Shown here: piece by piece, positions 28,849 to 39,588 of the stretch
Numbering within the stretch: position 1 is the first letter of the stretch
Layout: each line of letters starts with the position of its first letter
Assembly: GCF_005886345.1 (NCBI RefSeq)
Contig: NZ_PNEC01000021.1
Span: 124,001 to 188,000, forward strand
From: Pseudoalteromonas phenolica
GTDB taxonomy: Bacteria > Pseudomonadota > Gammaproteobacteria > Enterobacterales > Alteromonadaceae
Reading direction: 5' to 3'
Length of the DNA: 64,000 bases
Translations under genes and position numbers: made by a program
The notes under the pieces: model-generated
Told to the model about the DNA's origin: nothing
The model's input: the letters and a program-made list of their open reading frames with translations, nothing else
Databases searched by the model: none

Positions 28849-28857
28849 TAAAAAGTT

Positions 28858-29448
28858 ATGCCAAAAGTAGGAATGGAACCGATACGTCGCCAACAACTCA
28901 TTGAAGCAACGTTAGAGTCGGTCGCAGAAGTGGGCTTACATGCCACGACCATAAACAGCATCAGTAAGAGAGCGGGCTTATCCTCAGGGATCATTAGCCA
29001 TTACTTTGGGGGAAAACAGGGTCTCATCGAGGCCACTGTACGCTTTTTATTAAATAGTTTGAAAACCAGTTTGATCAGTAAAACTCAGCAACATTGCTCT
29101 GCTGAAGAGCGGTTAATGTTCATTGTTGAAGCTAACTTTTCAGTTATTCAACAACAAACCAGTAGCACAAAAACTTGGTTAAGTTTTTGGGCGCAATCAA
29201 TGCACGATGAACAATTGCACCGATTACAAACCGTAAATGCAAAACGCTTATACAGTAACCTAGCCTTTTCTTTCAAAACGTTAATGCCAGAAAACGATGC
29301 CAAACGCGCGGCTAAATTAGCAGCGGGTACGATCGATGGCTTATGGCTAAGGGCTGTTTTAAGTAAGGCCTCCGAGCAAGAATTTAAGCAAGCTGAGCAG
29401 CTTGCAAAACATTATGTGTCTTCCCTCATTTCATCTTGTGGAGCTTAA
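28858..29448 (+). CDS. betI: TetR-family repressor of choline-to-betaine genes
   Basis: A 196-residue TetR regulator. The N-terminus [20 protein letters not shown] is the BetI signature, followed by the helix-turn-helix [29 protein letters not shown]. The ligand domain shows [29 protein letters not shown] as in BetI. It represses the bet genes in the absence of choline. A matching inverted repeat lies just upstream. The stop codon is 2 bp before betB. Confidence 0.95.
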   Translation: MPKVGMEPIRRQQLIEATLESVAEVGLHATTINSISKRAGLSSGIISHYFGGKQGLIEATVRFLLNSLKTSLISKTQQHCSAEERLMFIVEANFSVIQQQTSSTKTWLSFWAQSMHDEQLHRLQTVNAKRLYSNLAFSFKTLMPENDAKRAAKLAAGTIDGLWLRAVLSKASEQEFKQAEQLAKHYVSSLISSCGA

Positions 29449-29450
29449 AA

Positions 29451-30914
29451 ATGACCACACCTGTTTATCAGAACTTTATCCATGGCCAATTTGTGCCAAA
29501 CCAAAGCAAAGAAACTTTTGCAGTGAAAAACCCTGCAACTGACGAAGTGATTTACCATGTCGAAGTTGCAGATGAGTCAATTCAAGAAAAAGCCATTGCC
29601 AGTGCACGCGAAGGTTTTGCAGCTTGGTCAGCAATGGCTCCAATCGAAAGAAGTCGAATTCTAAATAAAGCAGTGTACTTATTACGTGAACGTAACGACG
29701 AGCTAGCAAAAATTGAAGTATTAGACACAGGAAAACCAATTCAAGAAGCGGACTGCGTCGACATTCAAACTGGCGCTGACGTGATTGAGTACTTTGCAGG
29801 TCTTGCACCAACACAAGTCGGTACACAACAACCCGTTGGTAACGACTTTTTCTATACCCGCAAAGAGCCTTTAGGTATTTGTGCAGGTATCGGCGCATGG
29901 AACTACCCGCTACAAATTGCCTGTTGGAAATCAGGCCCCGCTCTTGCTGCTGGTAATGTTTTAATCTTTAAACCATCAGAAGAAACACCTCTAGGTGCAA
30001 TTAAGCTGGCTGAAGTCTTCATTGAAGCAGGCATGCCTGCAGGTGTATTCAACGTCGTGCAGGGTGCTGCAGAAGTCGGACAATGGCTGACAACACATCC
30101 TGAGATCGAAAAAGTATCGTTCACTGGCGAAGTTGGCACAGGTAAAAAAGTCATGCAGAGCGCAGCATCGAATTTAAAAGATGTGACCATGGAGCTTGGC
30201 GGCAAATCACCTTTAATCGTATTTGATGACGCCGATATCGCAGAAGCTGTAAGTGCGGCCATGTTGGGCAATTTTTATACTCAAGGCGAGATCTGTACTA
30301 ACTGTACTCGTGTATATGTTCACAAATCGGTTTATACGCAATTTATTAAAGAGCTTAAAGCGCGCACTGAAGCAAATACTATCGCAGGAGATCCCCTTAA
30401 TCCTAATGTTAATCTGGGCGCGCTTATTTCCAAAAAACACCAAGAGTTGGTGCTGGATTACATCGAAAAAGGCAAAGCCGAAGGTGCCACTTTACTAACT
30501 GGTGGCCATGCTTTATCGCCTGAATCTGCCCCTAATGGTTACTTCGTTGCACCAACTATTTTTACTGACTGTACTGACGACATGACCATTGTCAGAGAAG
30601 AGATCTTTGGCCCAGTTATGAGCGTGTTAGTTTTCGAAGATGAAGCTGATGTGATCACGCGCGCTAACAATACTGAGCTAGGGTTAGGCGCCGGTGTATT
30701 TAGTCAAAATATTCAACGCGCGCACCGTGTTATCCACCAGCTTAAGGCCGGTATTTGTTGGATAAATAGCTATGGCAACTCCCCTGCCGAAATGCCCGTT
30801 GGCGGTTACAAACAATCAGGTATTGGTCGCGAAAATGGCATCGAGACTTTAAATAGCTATACACAAACCAAGTCGGTTTATGTGGGTATGAGTCAAATCG
30901 AAAGCCCATTTTAG
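29451..30914 (+). CDS. betB: Betaine aldehyde dehydrogenase
   Basis: A 487-residue NAD(P)-dependent aldehyde dehydrogenase. Start at 29451 because TGGAG lies about 8 nt upstream; an upstream in-frame GTG-like start would overlap betI. Conserved parts: [22 protein letters not shown] (cofactor), [18 protein letters not shown] (catalytic glutamate), [13 protein letters not shown] (nucleophile cysteine region), and C-terminal [27 protein letters not shown], where the betaine aldehyde dehydrogenase subfamily is recognised. It makes glycine betaine, the osmoprotectant, from betaine aldehyde. Confidence 0.96.
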   Translation: MTTPVYQNFIHGQFVPNQSKETFAVKNPATDEVIYHVEVADESIQEKAIASAREGFAAWSAMAPIERSRILNKAVYLLRERNDELAKIEVLDTGKPIQEADCVDIQTGADVIEYFAGLAPTQVGTQQPVGNDFFYTRKEPLGICAGIGAWNYPLQIACWKSGPALAAGNVLIFKPSEETPLGAIKLAEVFIEAGMPAGVFNVVQGAAEVGQWLTTHPEIEKVSFTGEVGTGKKVMQSAASNLKDVTMELGGKSPLIVFDDADIAEAVSAAMLGNFYTQGEICTNCTRVYVHKSVYTQFIKELKARTEANTIAGDPLNPNVNLGALISKKHQELVLDYIEKGKAEGATLLTGGHALSPESAPNGYFVAPTIFTDCTDDMTIVREEIFGPVMSVLVFEDEADVITRANNTELGLGAGVFSQNIQRAHRVIHQLKAGICWINSYGNSPAEMPVGGYKQSGIGRENGIETLNSYTQTKSVYVGMSQIESPF

Positions 30915-30923
30915 GAGTCTAAT

Positions 30924-32573
30924 ATGCAGTACGACTACATCATCGTCGGTGCAGGCTCTGCGGGCTGTGTGCTGGCAAATCGCCTTTCAGCGGATGCAAA
31001 AAACAAGGTGCTATTACTAGAAACAGGTGGCTCTGATAAAAGTATTTTTATCAAGATGCCTACTGCGCTGTCTATTCCAATGAATACTGACAAGTATGCA
31101 TGGCAATTTCATACTGAAGCTGAACCTTATTTAGACAACCGAAAAATGCACTGCCCACGTGGCAAAGTATTAGGTGGGTCATCATCAATAAATGGCATGG
31201 TGTACGTTAGAGGGCACGCCAAAGACTTTGATGAATGGCAAGCGCACGGTGCACAAGGATGGGGTTACCAAGCCTGCTTGCCCTATTTCAAAAAAGCTGA
31301 GAGCTGGTACCAAGGCGAAAACACTTATCGTGGTGGTAGAGGTGAACTGGGCGTCAACAACGGTAATGAAATGAAAAACCCGCTTTATAGCACCTTTATT
31401 GATGCGGGCGCTCAAGCCGGATACCCAGTCACAAGGGACTACAATGGTGAGCAGCAAGAAGGCTTTGGCCCTATGCACATGACAGTAAAAGGCGGCGTGC
31501 GTAGCTCAACCTCTCGCGAGTATTTAGACCCAATTAAACATCGCAATAATTTAACTGTGGTCACAGGTGCCCTTGTCAGTAAGGTCTGTTTGCTCGATAA
31601 AAAAGCAACAGGCGTTGAATATCGTGTGAGTGATAAAGTATGCCAAGCGGATGCTAGTAAAGAAGTTATATTAAGCGCGGGCCCAATAGGCTCTCCTCAT
31701 ATTCTGCAATTATCTGGTATCGGTGAACGCAAAGCCTTAGAAAATGCGGGTATCGAAGTTAAGCATGAGTTGCCGGGAGTCGGTAAAAACTTACAAGATC
31801 ACCTTGAGTTTTATTTCCAATACAAGTGTAAAAAGCCAATTACTTTAAACGGTAAACTTGGCTTGATTTCAAAGGGCTTGATTGGCACTGAATGGGTGTT
31901 TAATAAGTCAGGCCTTGGCGTCACTAATCATTTTGAATCTTGTGCTTTCATTCGCTCAAAAGCAGGTATTGAATGGCCTGATATTCAATATCACTTTTTA
32001 CCAGCGGCGATCCGTTACGATGGTAAGTCTGCATTTGATGGCCATGGTTTCCAAGTGCATGTCGGGCATAACAAACCTAAGAGCCGAGGGAGTGTGACCA
32101 TTCAGTCAAGTGACCCGCAGGTGCCGCCGAAAATTCAGTTTAATTACTTGCAACACCAAGACGACATTGAAGGCTTTAGAGCCTGTGTGCGCCTCACGCG
32201 AGAGATCATCTCTCAACCTGCCTTTGATGAGTATCGCGATGGCGAAATTCAACCTGGTGAACATATTCAAACCGATGAACAGATTGATGATTTTGTTCGA
32301 CAAGCCGTTGAGAGTGCCTACCACCCTTCTTGTTCATGCAAGATGGGCGAAGATGAAATGGCCGTTGTGAACTCACAAACTCAAGTTCACGGTATTCAAG
32401 GCCTGCGAGTGGTGGACTCTTCCATTTTTCCAACTATTCCAAATGGCAATTTGAATGCACCGACTGTTATGGTCGCTGAAAAAGCCGCAGATATGATTTT
32501 AGGAAACGCACCATTAGCACCTATGAATGCCAAGGTGCATTTACATGAAGATTGGCGTAACAAGCAAAGATAA
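30924..32573 (+). CDS. betA: Choline dehydrogenase
   Basis: A 549-residue GMC oxidoreductase. N-terminal FAD motif [20 protein letters not shown] signature 1 [21 protein letters not shown]; signature 2 [22 protein letters not shown]-terminal [10 protein letters not shown] with the conserved histidine and NPNG-type [15 protein letters not shown]. It oxidises choline to betaine aldehyde at the membrane. It follows betB by 9 bp. It is a typical BetA; E. coli BetA has 556 residues. Confidence 0.96.
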   Translation: MQYDYIIVGAGSAGCVLANRLSADAKNKVLLLETGGSDKSIFIKMPTALSIPMNTDKYAWQFHTEAEPYLDNRKMHCPRGKVLGGSSSINGMVYVRGHAKDFDEWQAHGAQGWGYQACLPYFKKAESWYQGENTYRGGRGELGVNNGNEMKNPLYSTFIDAGAQAGYPVTRDYNGEQQEGFGPMHMTVKGGVRSSTSREYLDPIKHRNNLTVVTGALVSKVCLLDKKATGVEYRVSDKVCQADASKEVILSAGPIGSPHILQLSGIGERKALENAGIEVKHELPGVGKNLQDHLEFYFQYKCKKPITLNGKLGLISKGLIGTEWVFNKSGLGVTNHFESCAFIRSKAGIEWPDIQYHFLPAAIRYDGKSAFDGHGFQVHVGHNKPKSRGSVTIQSSDPQVPPKIQFNYLQHQDDIEGFRACVRLTREIISQPAFDEYRDGEIQPGEHIQTDEQIDDFVRQAVESAYHPSCSCKMGEDEMAVVNSQTQVHGIQGLRVVDSSIFPTIPNGNLNAPTVMVAEKAADMILGNAPLAPMNAKVHLHEDWRNKQR

Positions 32574-32585
32574 AAAGAATCACAC

Positions 32586-32608
32586 AGGTGCACTTTATTG
32601 CTGCACCT
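32586..32608 (+). terminator. Hairpin downstream of betA
   Basis: AGGTGCA-ctttattgc-TGCACCT forms a 7-bp stem after the betA stop, followed by TGTTCT rather than a clean T run. It may attenuate read-through into the transporter gene, or mark an mRNA end processed at the 3' side. Confidence 0.45.
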
Positions 32609-32676
32609 TGTTCTCACTGTGAGCCGTTTAGGTTGAATGAGAGCAACGACATATAACAATCATAACGGGAGAAAAT

Positions 32677-32727
32677 ATGAGTTATTTCTACTTATTTTGG
32701 GAGTGTGACAATGACCTTATGGCTTAG
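32677..32727 (+). CDS. Possible 16-residue leader peptide overlapping the transporter start
   Basis: ATG at 32677 follows GGGAGAAAAT (strong ribosome binding site). The peptide MSYFYLFWECDNDLMA ends at TAG 32725-32727, 14 bp inside the transporter gene whose own ATG is at 32711. The arrangement would couple transporter translation to leader translation. Coding status is unproven because it could also be a decoy start. Confidence 0.35.
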   Translation: MSYFYLFWECDNDLMA

Positions 32728-33928
32728 TGCGGGCATTTTATTTACCCTACTTTCAATTGCTTTCATTATATATAAATGGGGCAACGTCGAAGTGGTCGGT
32801 GTGACACCGGTCAAAACCTTTACCTTTATTGCTATCTTGTTTACTTCAGGCCTAGATGTTGGCTTAGTGATGTTTCCACTCACTGAGTTTGCTGGTTATG
32901 CAGACATAAACGCAAGCCCAGAATATGGCTTCACAAACCCACTTGCTATCGAGTTTGGTTTTTGGGGTTTCCTGATCTGGGGATTCTACTTCCTTACCTG
33001 CTTTTATTTCTGTGTAATTGAACCTAAAGTAAAGTTCTTCGAGATCCCTCTAGTAAAACTTATTAATAACGTGGTGATCATCGGTACCTGTGCGTTTACT
33101 GCATATCTATTACTTTCAAACTTACCTTGGTATTTACCGAGTATGGGTGATGGCGAGTCGGTCATTCCAACTTTCTATCTCATTGTATTTGCAGCCATAG
33201 CGTTTGCTGTTTACTCAAGCACTGACATTAAATATGTGCGCTTTTTAAGTATCACTACCACTTGGGTATTCATTGGGTTAATTGCGTTAATGTGGGCCAA
33301 TGCCTTCGTATTTGGTGACAGTGCGATTTCGGGTTACTTCAATAACTTTACTTTGATCGGCGACTATTTTGCCAACATGCATCAATTTGTATTGCCGATT
33401 AACGATTACCATGAGTTTTACTTATTCTGGTGGTTTGCTTGGAGCATCATGATCGGTCAATTTACTTCACGTTTCGTGGGCGGACTAAAGACCTATCAAG
33501 TACTTGCTGCGATGTTGGTATTCCCATCAATTCCAATTGCAGCTTGGTTCGCGGTGCTTTACCACTACCATGAAGCAGGCATTGCCACAGATGGTTTAGT
33601 GAATTTTGCTATGGTATTTGTTGGTATTGTATTTGTGATCAACTCACTCGACTCGCTTGTGCGTTTATATACAGATAATTTAGGACTCACAGTTCAAAAA
33701 CTAGGCAAAGCAAAATACATTGCGCTAAACATCGCGGCACTGTCTCTGTTGACCCTACTATTCAAACTTAACTTTTTACAGATACAATGGGTTGGCGCCA
33801 TTGTGATCGGCATTTTCTTCGCCTGTTTTGGTTACATCTTAGTGCAAAAGTACAAAGCCGTAGCCAATATTGAAGGTTCACCAAAAGAAAATGAAATCGA
33901 CTATACAAAAATAGAAACAGTAAGCTAA
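32711..33928 (+). CDS. BCCT-like transporter lacking the first helix (choline/betaine uptake candidate)
   Basis: A 405-residue polytopic membrane protein with about 11 hydrophobic segments. Start at 32711 because GGGAG lies 7 nt upstream. Comparison with BetT at 34723-36708 aligns FTFIAILFTSGLDVGLVMFP with the BCCT motif MLFAAGMGIGLMFFG, FYLFWWFAWSIMIGQFTSRF with FYWGWWLAWAPFVGLFIARI, and VFVINSLDSLVRLYTDNLG with IFFVTSCDSGAMVIDML. The match suggests BCCT fold, starting near BCCT helix 2. The position after betA and before a porin-like gene suggests uptake of choline or betaine. The substrate is not determined. Confidence 0.7.
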   Translation: MTLWLSAGILFTLLSIAFIIYKWGNVEVVGVTPVKTFTFIAILFTSGLDVGLVMFPLTEFAGYADINASPEYGFTNPLAIEFGFWGFLIWGFYFLTCFYFCVIEPKVKFFEIPLVKLINNVVIIGTCAFTAYLLLSNLPWYLPSMGDGESVIPTFYLIVFAAIAFAVYSSTDIKYVRFLSITTTWVFIGLIALMWANAFVFGDSAISGYFNNFTLIGDYFANMHQFVLPINDYHEFYLFWWFAWSIMIGQFTSRFVGGLKTYQVLAAMLVFPSIPIAAWFAVLYHYHEAGIATDGLVNFAMVFVGIVFVINSLDSLVRLYTDNLGLTVQKLGKAKYIALNIAALSLLTLLFKLNFLQIQWVGAIVIGIFFACFGYILVQKYKAVANIEGSPKENEIDYTKIETVS

Positions 33929-33930
33929 TT

Positions 33931-34629
33931 ATGACAACAATGATTAAAACATCTCTTATTTCTCTCGCGCTATGCTCAAATTTGGCAATGGCAGATTGGA
34001 GTACAACCATTACTGGCGCATCTGATTATACTTTCAATGGTGTTAGCCAAACCGATAATGGCCCTGCTATTCAAGCGAGCCTTGATAAAGCATTCGATAA
34101 TGGCGTATATGCTGGCTCTTGGGCATCGAATGTCGATTTTGGTACTGACACTAACTTAGAGTGGGATTTCTATTTAGGCCGCTACGCTGAATTAAACAGC
34201 CAATGGAGCATTGACTATGGTATCGCTTATTACACGTATCATGGTGACAGCGCTTCTAGTGACGGTAACTACCCTGAAGTATATGCCAAGTTCGGTTTTA
34301 ACAATGAGCTAGGTAATACCGAGTTTAACTTCTGGTATAGCTGGGATTATTTCGGAACAGATGCAGGCCATACGATAGCGATGGTGGCACACACCGTCGA
34401 GCTTGCGCCGAACCACAACCTAAGGGCCAGTTTTGATATCTCAAATTCATTAGATGGTGATAAATATAGTTGGCAAGCAACTGGCAAATCTTACCATCAC
34501 TATCGTCTAGCTTATCAGACAAGCTACGAAGGTTTTAATATTGAAGTGGCCGCTGAAAATACCAACCTAGATTGGGATACAGCAGATGAACGTATCGTAC
34601 TTTCAGTAGCAAGAACATTCTCTTTATAA
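33931..34629 (+). CDS. TorF-family outer membrane protein
   Basis: A 232-residue protein with a signal peptide ending ...LCSNLAMADWS and alternating amphipathic strands (GASDYTFNGVSQTDNGPAIQ, WDFYLGRYAELN, EFNFWYSWDYFG) with a terminal phenylalanine-containing strand ARTFSL. It matches the TIGR02001/Gcw_chp putative porin family, often called TorF. It follows the transporter by only 2 bp, so it is translated with it; an outer membrane pore for the osmolyte substrate is a reasonable inference. ATG at 33940 is an alternative start. Confidence 0.8.
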   Translation: MTTMIKTSLISLALCSNLAMADWSTTITGASDYTFNGVSQTDNGPAIQASLDKAFDNGVYAGSWASNVDFGTDTNLEWDFYLGRYAELNSQWSIDYGIAYYTYHGDSASSDGNYPEVYAKFGFNNELGNTEFNFWYSWDYFGTDAGHTIAMVAHTVELAPNHNLRASFDISNSLDGDKYSWQATGKSYHHYRLAYQTSYEGFNIEVAAENTNLDWDTADERIVLSVARTFSL

Positions 34630-34644
34630 GAGAATTAAATAACT

Positions 34645-34672
34645 AAAAGGGCGACATAATGTCACCCTTTTT
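34645..34672. terminator. Bidirectional terminator between the porin and betT
   Basis: AAAAGGGCGACA and TGTCACCCTTTT pair with one C-A mismatch around TAA, with A and T runs at each end, between convergent genes. Confidence 0.85.
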
Positions 34673-34722
34673 AAGTTCTAAAATATGCACTCAACGCATA
34701 TTTTCAGTCATAACTAATACGC

Positions 34723-36708
34723 TTACGAAACAGGTCCTTCATCACGTAAAATGTGCAAAAAGTGCATGTGCTTTTGATATTGATTAATCACATCATTGAT
34801 CACAGCGCTTTCAGACCAGCCCATAATGTCATAATCCTGACCACCTTCAAGTAGATGAACTTCTGCACGGTAATAACTCTCAAAGCCTTCTTCTTGATCA
34901 TGACTAAAGCTTGGTTGCACGTGTTCTTTTTTATACACACCATAAATAAAGTCATGCTCTTCACCGTGGTTCACGACGAGAGAAATACTCTTTTCTGAAG
35001 TTTTAATTTCTACCTCAATATCATTTAGTTCAAACTGTGCTTTTAACGCTTTGAACGCACGTTTCACTTCTTTATTTAAAAACTGATTGATGTCTTTTTT
35101 ATCTGGCGTTGAGACTATGTTATTCAGTTTTTCTTTCCAATCTGCGGTTTCTTCTCCACTCATATTTATCACAGCATGATGCTGCAAGCTCTCACGCTTT
35201 GCGCTTTCTACTTCAAGGGCTTTCACTAACCCAAAACATGAAAACAGAAGCACAAGTGAGAATGGCAAAGCACTGGCAATCGTCATAGTTTGCAGGGCTT
35301 CTAGACCACCTACTAAACTGAGCACAGCTGCAACAACACCAACACTTATTGCCCAGAATAGACGCTGCCAAACTGGTGTATCATTCTCACCATTTGAACA
35401 CAGCATATCGATTACCATAGCGCCTGAATCACAAGATGTGACAAAGAAAATCACAATCATGGCCACCGACAAAAGCGTTAATATTGTTGACCAAGGGAAT
35501 TGTTCTAAGAACACAAATAAAGCCACAGCAGAGTTTTCGCTCACCATATTTGCAATTTGCTGAGCCCCCTGCTCAACCACCATGTAAATTGCACTATTTC
35601 CGAAAACAGTCATCCAAAGCAGTGTAAATGCCGTTGGCACCACCATCACGCCTAATACGAATTCCCTAATGGTTCTGCCTTTTGAAATACGTGCAATAAA
35701 TAAACCGACAAAAGGTGCCCAAGCTAACCACCAACCCCAATAGAAAATGGTCCAACCGCCAATCCAACTTTTCTTTTCATAAGCAAATAAGTTGAATGTA
35801 TTCGAGACAATTTCTGAGAGATAAGCGCCAACGTTTTGCACATAGGCTTGAAGTAAGAATACGCTAGGACCTAGTATGAAGATAAATGCAAGCAACGCTA
35901 TCGCCAATAGCATATTGGCTTCTGAAAGCATTTTAATGCCTTTATCTAATCCTGTTGCCACCGACACTGACGCCAATGCAGTGATGACCACCATGATAAT
36001 GACTTGATTTGTTTGGCTGACGTCAAATTCAAGTAAATAATTAAGTCCGGCATTTACCTGACTTGCACCTAAACCCAATGAAGTCGCCACACCGAAAACC
36101 GTACTCACAACCGCAAAAATATCGACTAAGTGACCTTGCCAGCCATAAATTTTATCGCCAATGATTGGATGAAGCGCAGAGCGTAATGTTAAAGGTAGCT
36201 TATGACGATAGCTAAAATAAGCCAATACCAAAGCAACGATGGCGTAAATGGCCCAAGCATGAAAACCCCAATGGAAAAAGGTAATTTTCATGGCTTCTTT
36301 GATGGCTTCTAAAGAGCCCTGCTCTGCCGTTGGCGGAGACAAATAGTGCATAATAGGTTCTGCCACGCCAAAAAACATCAAGCCTATTCCCATGCCTGCT
36401 GCAAAGAGCATAGAGATCCAAGTACCTAATGAGTAATCAGGAGTCGCATGATCAGGCCCAAGCTTAACAGAACCAAATCGCGACAAGCTTAAATACAATA
36501 CAAAGCCCAAAATAATGGCAACGGTAAGTACATAGAACCAACTGCCATTTATCGTGATAGCATTTTGAATATCTGCAAATAATGACTTTGCCATATTCGG
36601 CGCAGAAACTGTGGCTAACACCATTAGAAGGATCACGATAGAGGCGGGGTAAAACACCGCTTTGTTGAATTTTGCTTGTTGTCCGAGCATGGAAGACCTT
36701 TTTGTCAA
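34723..36708 (-). CDS. betT: BCCT-family choline/betaine transporter
   Basis: A 661-residue transporter with 12 hydrophobic segments. The BCCT signature WTIFYWGWWLAWAPFVGLFIARISKGRT is complete, with SMLFAAGMGIGLMFFGVAEP before it. A cytoplasmic C-terminal domain of about 150 residues, with KEHVQPSFSHDQEEGFESYYRAEVHLLEGGQDYDIMGWS, marks the BetT type, which imports choline by proton symport and is activated by osmotic stress through that tail. The gene is convergent with the bet operon and is not directly within it, so choline uptake and oxidation are probably co-regulated separately. Confidence 0.92.
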   Translation of the reverse strand: MTKRSSMLGQQAKFNKAVFYPASIVILLMVLATVSAPNMAKSLFADIQNAITINGSWFYVLTVAIILGFVLYLSLSRFGSVKLGPDHATPDYSLGTWISMLFAAGMGIGLMFFGVAEPIMHYLSPPTAEQGSLEAIKEAMKITFFHWGFHAWAIYAIVALVLAYFSYRHKLPLTLRSALHPIIGDKIYGWQGHLVDIFAVVSTVFGVATSLGLGASQVNAGLNYLLEFDVSQTNQVIIMVVITALASVSVATGLDKGIKMLSEANMLLAIALLAFIFILGPSVFLLQAYVQNVGAYLSEIVSNTFNLFAYEKKSWIGGWTIFYWGWWLAWAPFVGLFIARISKGRTIREFVLGVMVVPTAFTLLWMTVFGNSAIYMVVEQGAQQIANMVSENSAVALFVFLEQFPWSTILTLLSVAMIVIFFVTSCDSGAMVIDMLCSNGENDTPVWQRLFWAISVGVVAAVLSLVGGLEALQTMTIASALPFSLVLLFSCFGLVKALEVESAKRESLQHHAVINMSGEETADWKEKLNNIVSTPDKKDINQFLNKEVKRAFKALKAQFELNDIEVEIKTSEKSISLVVNHGEEHDFIYGVYKKEHVQPSFSHDQEEGFESYYRAEVHLLEGGQDYDIMGWSESAVINDVINQYQKHMHFLHILRDEGPVS

Positions 36709-36885
36709 GAATAGCTTTCATCTATAAATAAAAATACCAATCTAATTTGCACGATTTAAATCAAGAAAATATAAGGTTAGATAAAAGCTTCATGAATAAT
36801 TAATTTCATCCCTAATTAATTATAAGAAGTTTTCGTACAAAAGTAATCTCGGTTCTAAGTAAAAGCTCTACAGGAAAAGTGTTGC

Positions 36886-36917
36886 ATAAAAAAGCACTTA
36901 ACTAAGTAAGTGCTTTT
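36886..36917 (-). terminator. Intrinsic terminator downstream of the metA-metH operon
   Basis: AAAAGCACTTA-actaag-TAAGTGCTTTT forms an 11-bp stem, with a T tract on the minus strand, 28 bp after the last met gene. Confidence 0.87.
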
Positions 36918-36944
36918 GAAAGTGATTTGATATTAAGCTGAAGC

Positions 36945-39578
36945 TTATTCAGGCTCATAGCCAAGGTTTGGTGACAACCAGCGCTCTGCCTCTTCAAGAC
37001 TCATGTTGGTTCGCTTGGCGTAGTCTTCAACCTGATCCTTTTGGATTTGCGCCACCGCATAATATTTTGAATCAGGGTGAGAGAAATACCACCCCGATAC
37101 GGCAGCACCCGGCCACATTGCATATGAGCTAGTTAGCTGCATACCGATGCGATCTTCAGTTTGCAGTAACGACCAGATCTTTTTCTTCTCTGTGTGCTCA
37201 GGGCATGCAGGATAACCTGGAGCAGGACGAATACCTTGATAGTTTTCGCGAATAAGCTCTTCATTACTGAGGTTTTCATCAGCTGCATAACCCCAGTACT
37301 CTTTACGAACTTGCTCATGAAGATATTCAGCAAACGCTTCGGCTAAACGGTCAGCAACCGCCTTAACCATGATCTTGTTGTAGTCATCTTGCTGTGCATC
37401 GAACGCTTCAGCTAAGTCGTCTTCTTCTAGGCCGCCAGTTACAGCAAATGCACCAAAGTAGTCAGGTGTGCCTTTCGGCGCGACATAATCAGCTAAACAG
37501 TAATTTGGAAAATCAGTTTTCTCCGTTTGCTGACGTAAGTGACAACTTAACTCTAATACTTCAGAACGAGTTTCATCTGTGTAGATTTCAATGTCATCAC
37601 CTACACGATTCGCTGGGAATAAGCCAATCACACCAAGTGGTTTCAGCGCTTGTGTTTTTTCAAACTCATCAAGCATGGCATTGGCATCGTGATAAAGCTT
37701 TTTCGCCTCTTCACCGACAATTTCGTCATCGAGAATACGAGGGAATTTACCAGCCAATGACCAAGTCATGAAGTAAGGCGTCCAGTCGATATATTCGCGT
37801 AATGTTGTGATGCTTACATCTCTAAACTCTGTAACACCGAGCTTTTTCGGAACAGGTGGCATGTAGCTATCCCAATCAAGCTTTGCGGCATTATCACGGG
37901 CACGTTGGATAGTTACAGGTTTACTACGTGGCTTTTTGCGTGCTTGTTGCTCACGCACTTTTTCGTATTCGGCTGTGGTTTTTGCTAAAAATTCCGGTTT
38001 TTGTGTTTTGCTCAATAGACTGGATACCACACCTACCGCACGGCTGGCATTGTTTACATACACTACACCTTTGTCGTATTGAGGCTCAATTTTAACCGCA
38101 GTATGAGCTTTAGAAGTGGTAGCACCACCAATTAATAATGGAATATCAAAACCACGACGCGTCATTTCTTTCGCAACATGAACCATTTCATCGAGCGATG
38201 GCGTAATAAGGCCCGATAGACCAATGGCATCGGCTTTTTCATCAATGGCAGTTTGCAAAATTTTCTCAGCTGGTACCATCACGCCTAAATCAACCACTTC
38301 ATAGTTATTACATTGCAGTACTACGCCCACAATGTTTTTACCGATGTCGTGTACGTCGCCTTTAACCGTTGCCATGATGATTTTACCATTGGTGGCGCCC
38401 TCTTCTTTCTCCGCTTCGATATAAGGATCAAGGTAAGCAACCGCACGTTTCATTACACGGGCTGATTTTACAACCTGAGGCAAGAACATTTTACCGGCAC
38501 CGAACAAGTCACCCACTACGTTCATGCCATCCATTAACGGGCCTTCAATCACTTGAATTGGTTTGTCCATTGAAGCGCGACACTCTTCGGTATCTTCTTC
38601 AATATATTCGGTTATGCCTTTAACAAGTGCGTGCTCTAAACGCTTTTCGACTGACCAAGTTCGCCACTCTAAATCTTCCACTTTTTCAGCTTGTGCCAAG
38701 CCAGAATATTTAGGTGCCAACTCAACCAGTCGCTCACCTGCGCCAGGATCGGTATTTAATACAACATCTTCTACGGCTTTTCTCAGCTCAAGGGGAATAT
38801 CATCATAAACTGCAAGCTGACCAGCATTCACAATGCCCATGTCCATGCCAGCTTGAATGGCGTGGTATAAGAACACTGAGTGAATGGCTTCACGTACTGG
38901 GTTATTGCCACGGAACGAGAAAGATACGTTCGATACACCGCCCGACACTTTACAGTGCGGCAAGTTTTGCTTAATGCGACGTGTGCCTTCGATAAAGTCG
39001 ACCGCGTAGTTATCATGCTCTTCAATACCTGTTGCTACCGCAAAGATATTCGGGTCAAAGATGATGTCTTCGGGTGGGAAGCCTAGTTGGTCCACCAAAA
39101 TACGGTAAGAACGTTCACAAATTTCGAATTTGCGGTCGGCTGTTTCGGCTTGACCTGTTTCATCAAATGCCATGACAACGGCTGCAGCGCCGAATCGCTT
39201 GATGATTTTAGCCTGACGGATAAACGGCTCTTCACCTTCTTTCAGTGAAATCGAGTTAACGATCGCCTTACCTTGAATACATTTTAGGCCCGCTTCAATG
39301 ACTTCCCATTTAGACGAGTCAACCATGATAGGGACGCGAGAAATGTCTGGTTCAGAAGCAATCAGATTTAAGAATTTGGTCATCGCCGCTTTCGAGTCTA
39401 ACATGGCTTCATCCATGTTGATGTCGATAACTTGTGCGCCGCTCTCTACTTGCTCACGCGCAACATCAAGGGCTGTTTCGTAATCTTCTTCTAAAATTAG
39501 GCGTTTGAATTTTGCAGAACCAGTAACATTGGTACGCTCACCAACGTTGGTAAAAATTGCGGTATTTTGTTGCGTCAT
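36945..39578 (-). CDS. metH: Cobalamin-dependent methionine synthase, folate/B12/AdoMet part
   Basis: An 877-residue protein equal to residues about 350 onward of E. coli MetH. Pterin-binding domain starts [18 protein letters not shown] (residue 11); the B12 cap and binding domain contain GDVHDIGKN, with DVHDIG at 408-413 and H410 the expected cobalt ligand; the C-terminal reactivation domain contains [20 protein letters not shown]. The homocysteine domain is the separate upstream gene (gap 10 bp; stop TAGGAAG serves as ribosome binding site 6 nt before ATG). The two products sum to 1228 residues, close to full-length MetH (about 1227). Confidence 0.95.
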   Translation of the reverse strand: MTQQNTAIFTNVGERTNVTGSAKFKRLILEEDYETALDVAREQVESGAQVIDINMDEAMLDSKAAMTKFLNLIASEPDISRVPIMVDSSKWEVIEAGLKCIQGKAIVNSISLKEGEEPFIRQAKIIKRFGAAAVVMAFDETGQAETADRKFEICERSYRILVDQLGFPPEDIIFDPNIFAVATGIEEHDNYAVDFIEGTRRIKQNLPHCKVSGGVSNVSFSFRGNNPVREAIHSVFLYHAIQAGMDMGIVNAGQLAVYDDIPLELRKAVEDVVLNTDPGAGERLVELAPKYSGLAQAEKVEDLEWRTWSVEKRLEHALVKGITEYIEEDTEECRASMDKPIQVIEGPLMDGMNVVGDLFGAGKMFLPQVVKSARVMKRAVAYLDPYIEAEKEEGATNGKIIMATVKGDVHDIGKNIVGVVLQCNNYEVVDLGVMVPAEKILQTAIDEKADAIGLSGLITPSLDEMVHVAKEMTRRGFDIPLLIGGATTSKAHTAVKIEPQYDKGVVYVNNASRAVGVVSSLLSKTQKPEFLAKTTAEYEKVREQQARKKPRSKPVTIQRARDNAAKLDWDSYMPPVPKKLGVTEFRDVSITTLREYIDWTPYFMTWSLAGKFPRILDDEIVGEEAKKLYHDANAMLDEFEKTQALKPLGVIGLFPANRVGDDIEIYTDETRSEVLELSCHLRQQTEKTDFPNYCLADYVAPKGTPDYFGAFAVTGGLEEDDLAEAFDAQQDDYNKIMVKAVADRLAEAFAEYLHEQVRKEYWGYAADENLSNEELIRENYQGIRPAPGYPACPEHTEKKKIWSLLQTEDRIGMQLTSSYAMWPGAAVSGWYFSHPDSKYYAVAQIQKDQVEDYAKRTNMSLEEAERWLSPNLGYEPE

Positions 39579-39588
39579 CTGATACTTC

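Larger units (their letters stand above)
27223..28857. other. Gene-poor AT-rich region (about 1.6 kb)
   Basis: No reading frame over 60 codons in any frame, unusual in this compact window. Contents: an ATG-initiated 56-codon frame at 27612-27782 without a ribosome binding site; an open stretch without an ATG start around 27473-27647 that reads SEDKFLFPDANLREDWISF and might be a decayed gene; a 41-codon minus-strand frame (listed separately); an imperfect repeat of ATTAGAACTC-AATCA near 27427 and 28169; an inverted repeat AAGTATGT/ACATACTT (28568-28599); and the BetI-type operator at the right end. Possibly the scar of lost genes. Confidence 0.6.

Noticed and set aside
39579..39588. metH junction as a frameshift or sequencing error
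   Set aside because: There is an in-frame stop, a ribosome binding site and an independent ATG; no shifted reading frame continues across the gap.
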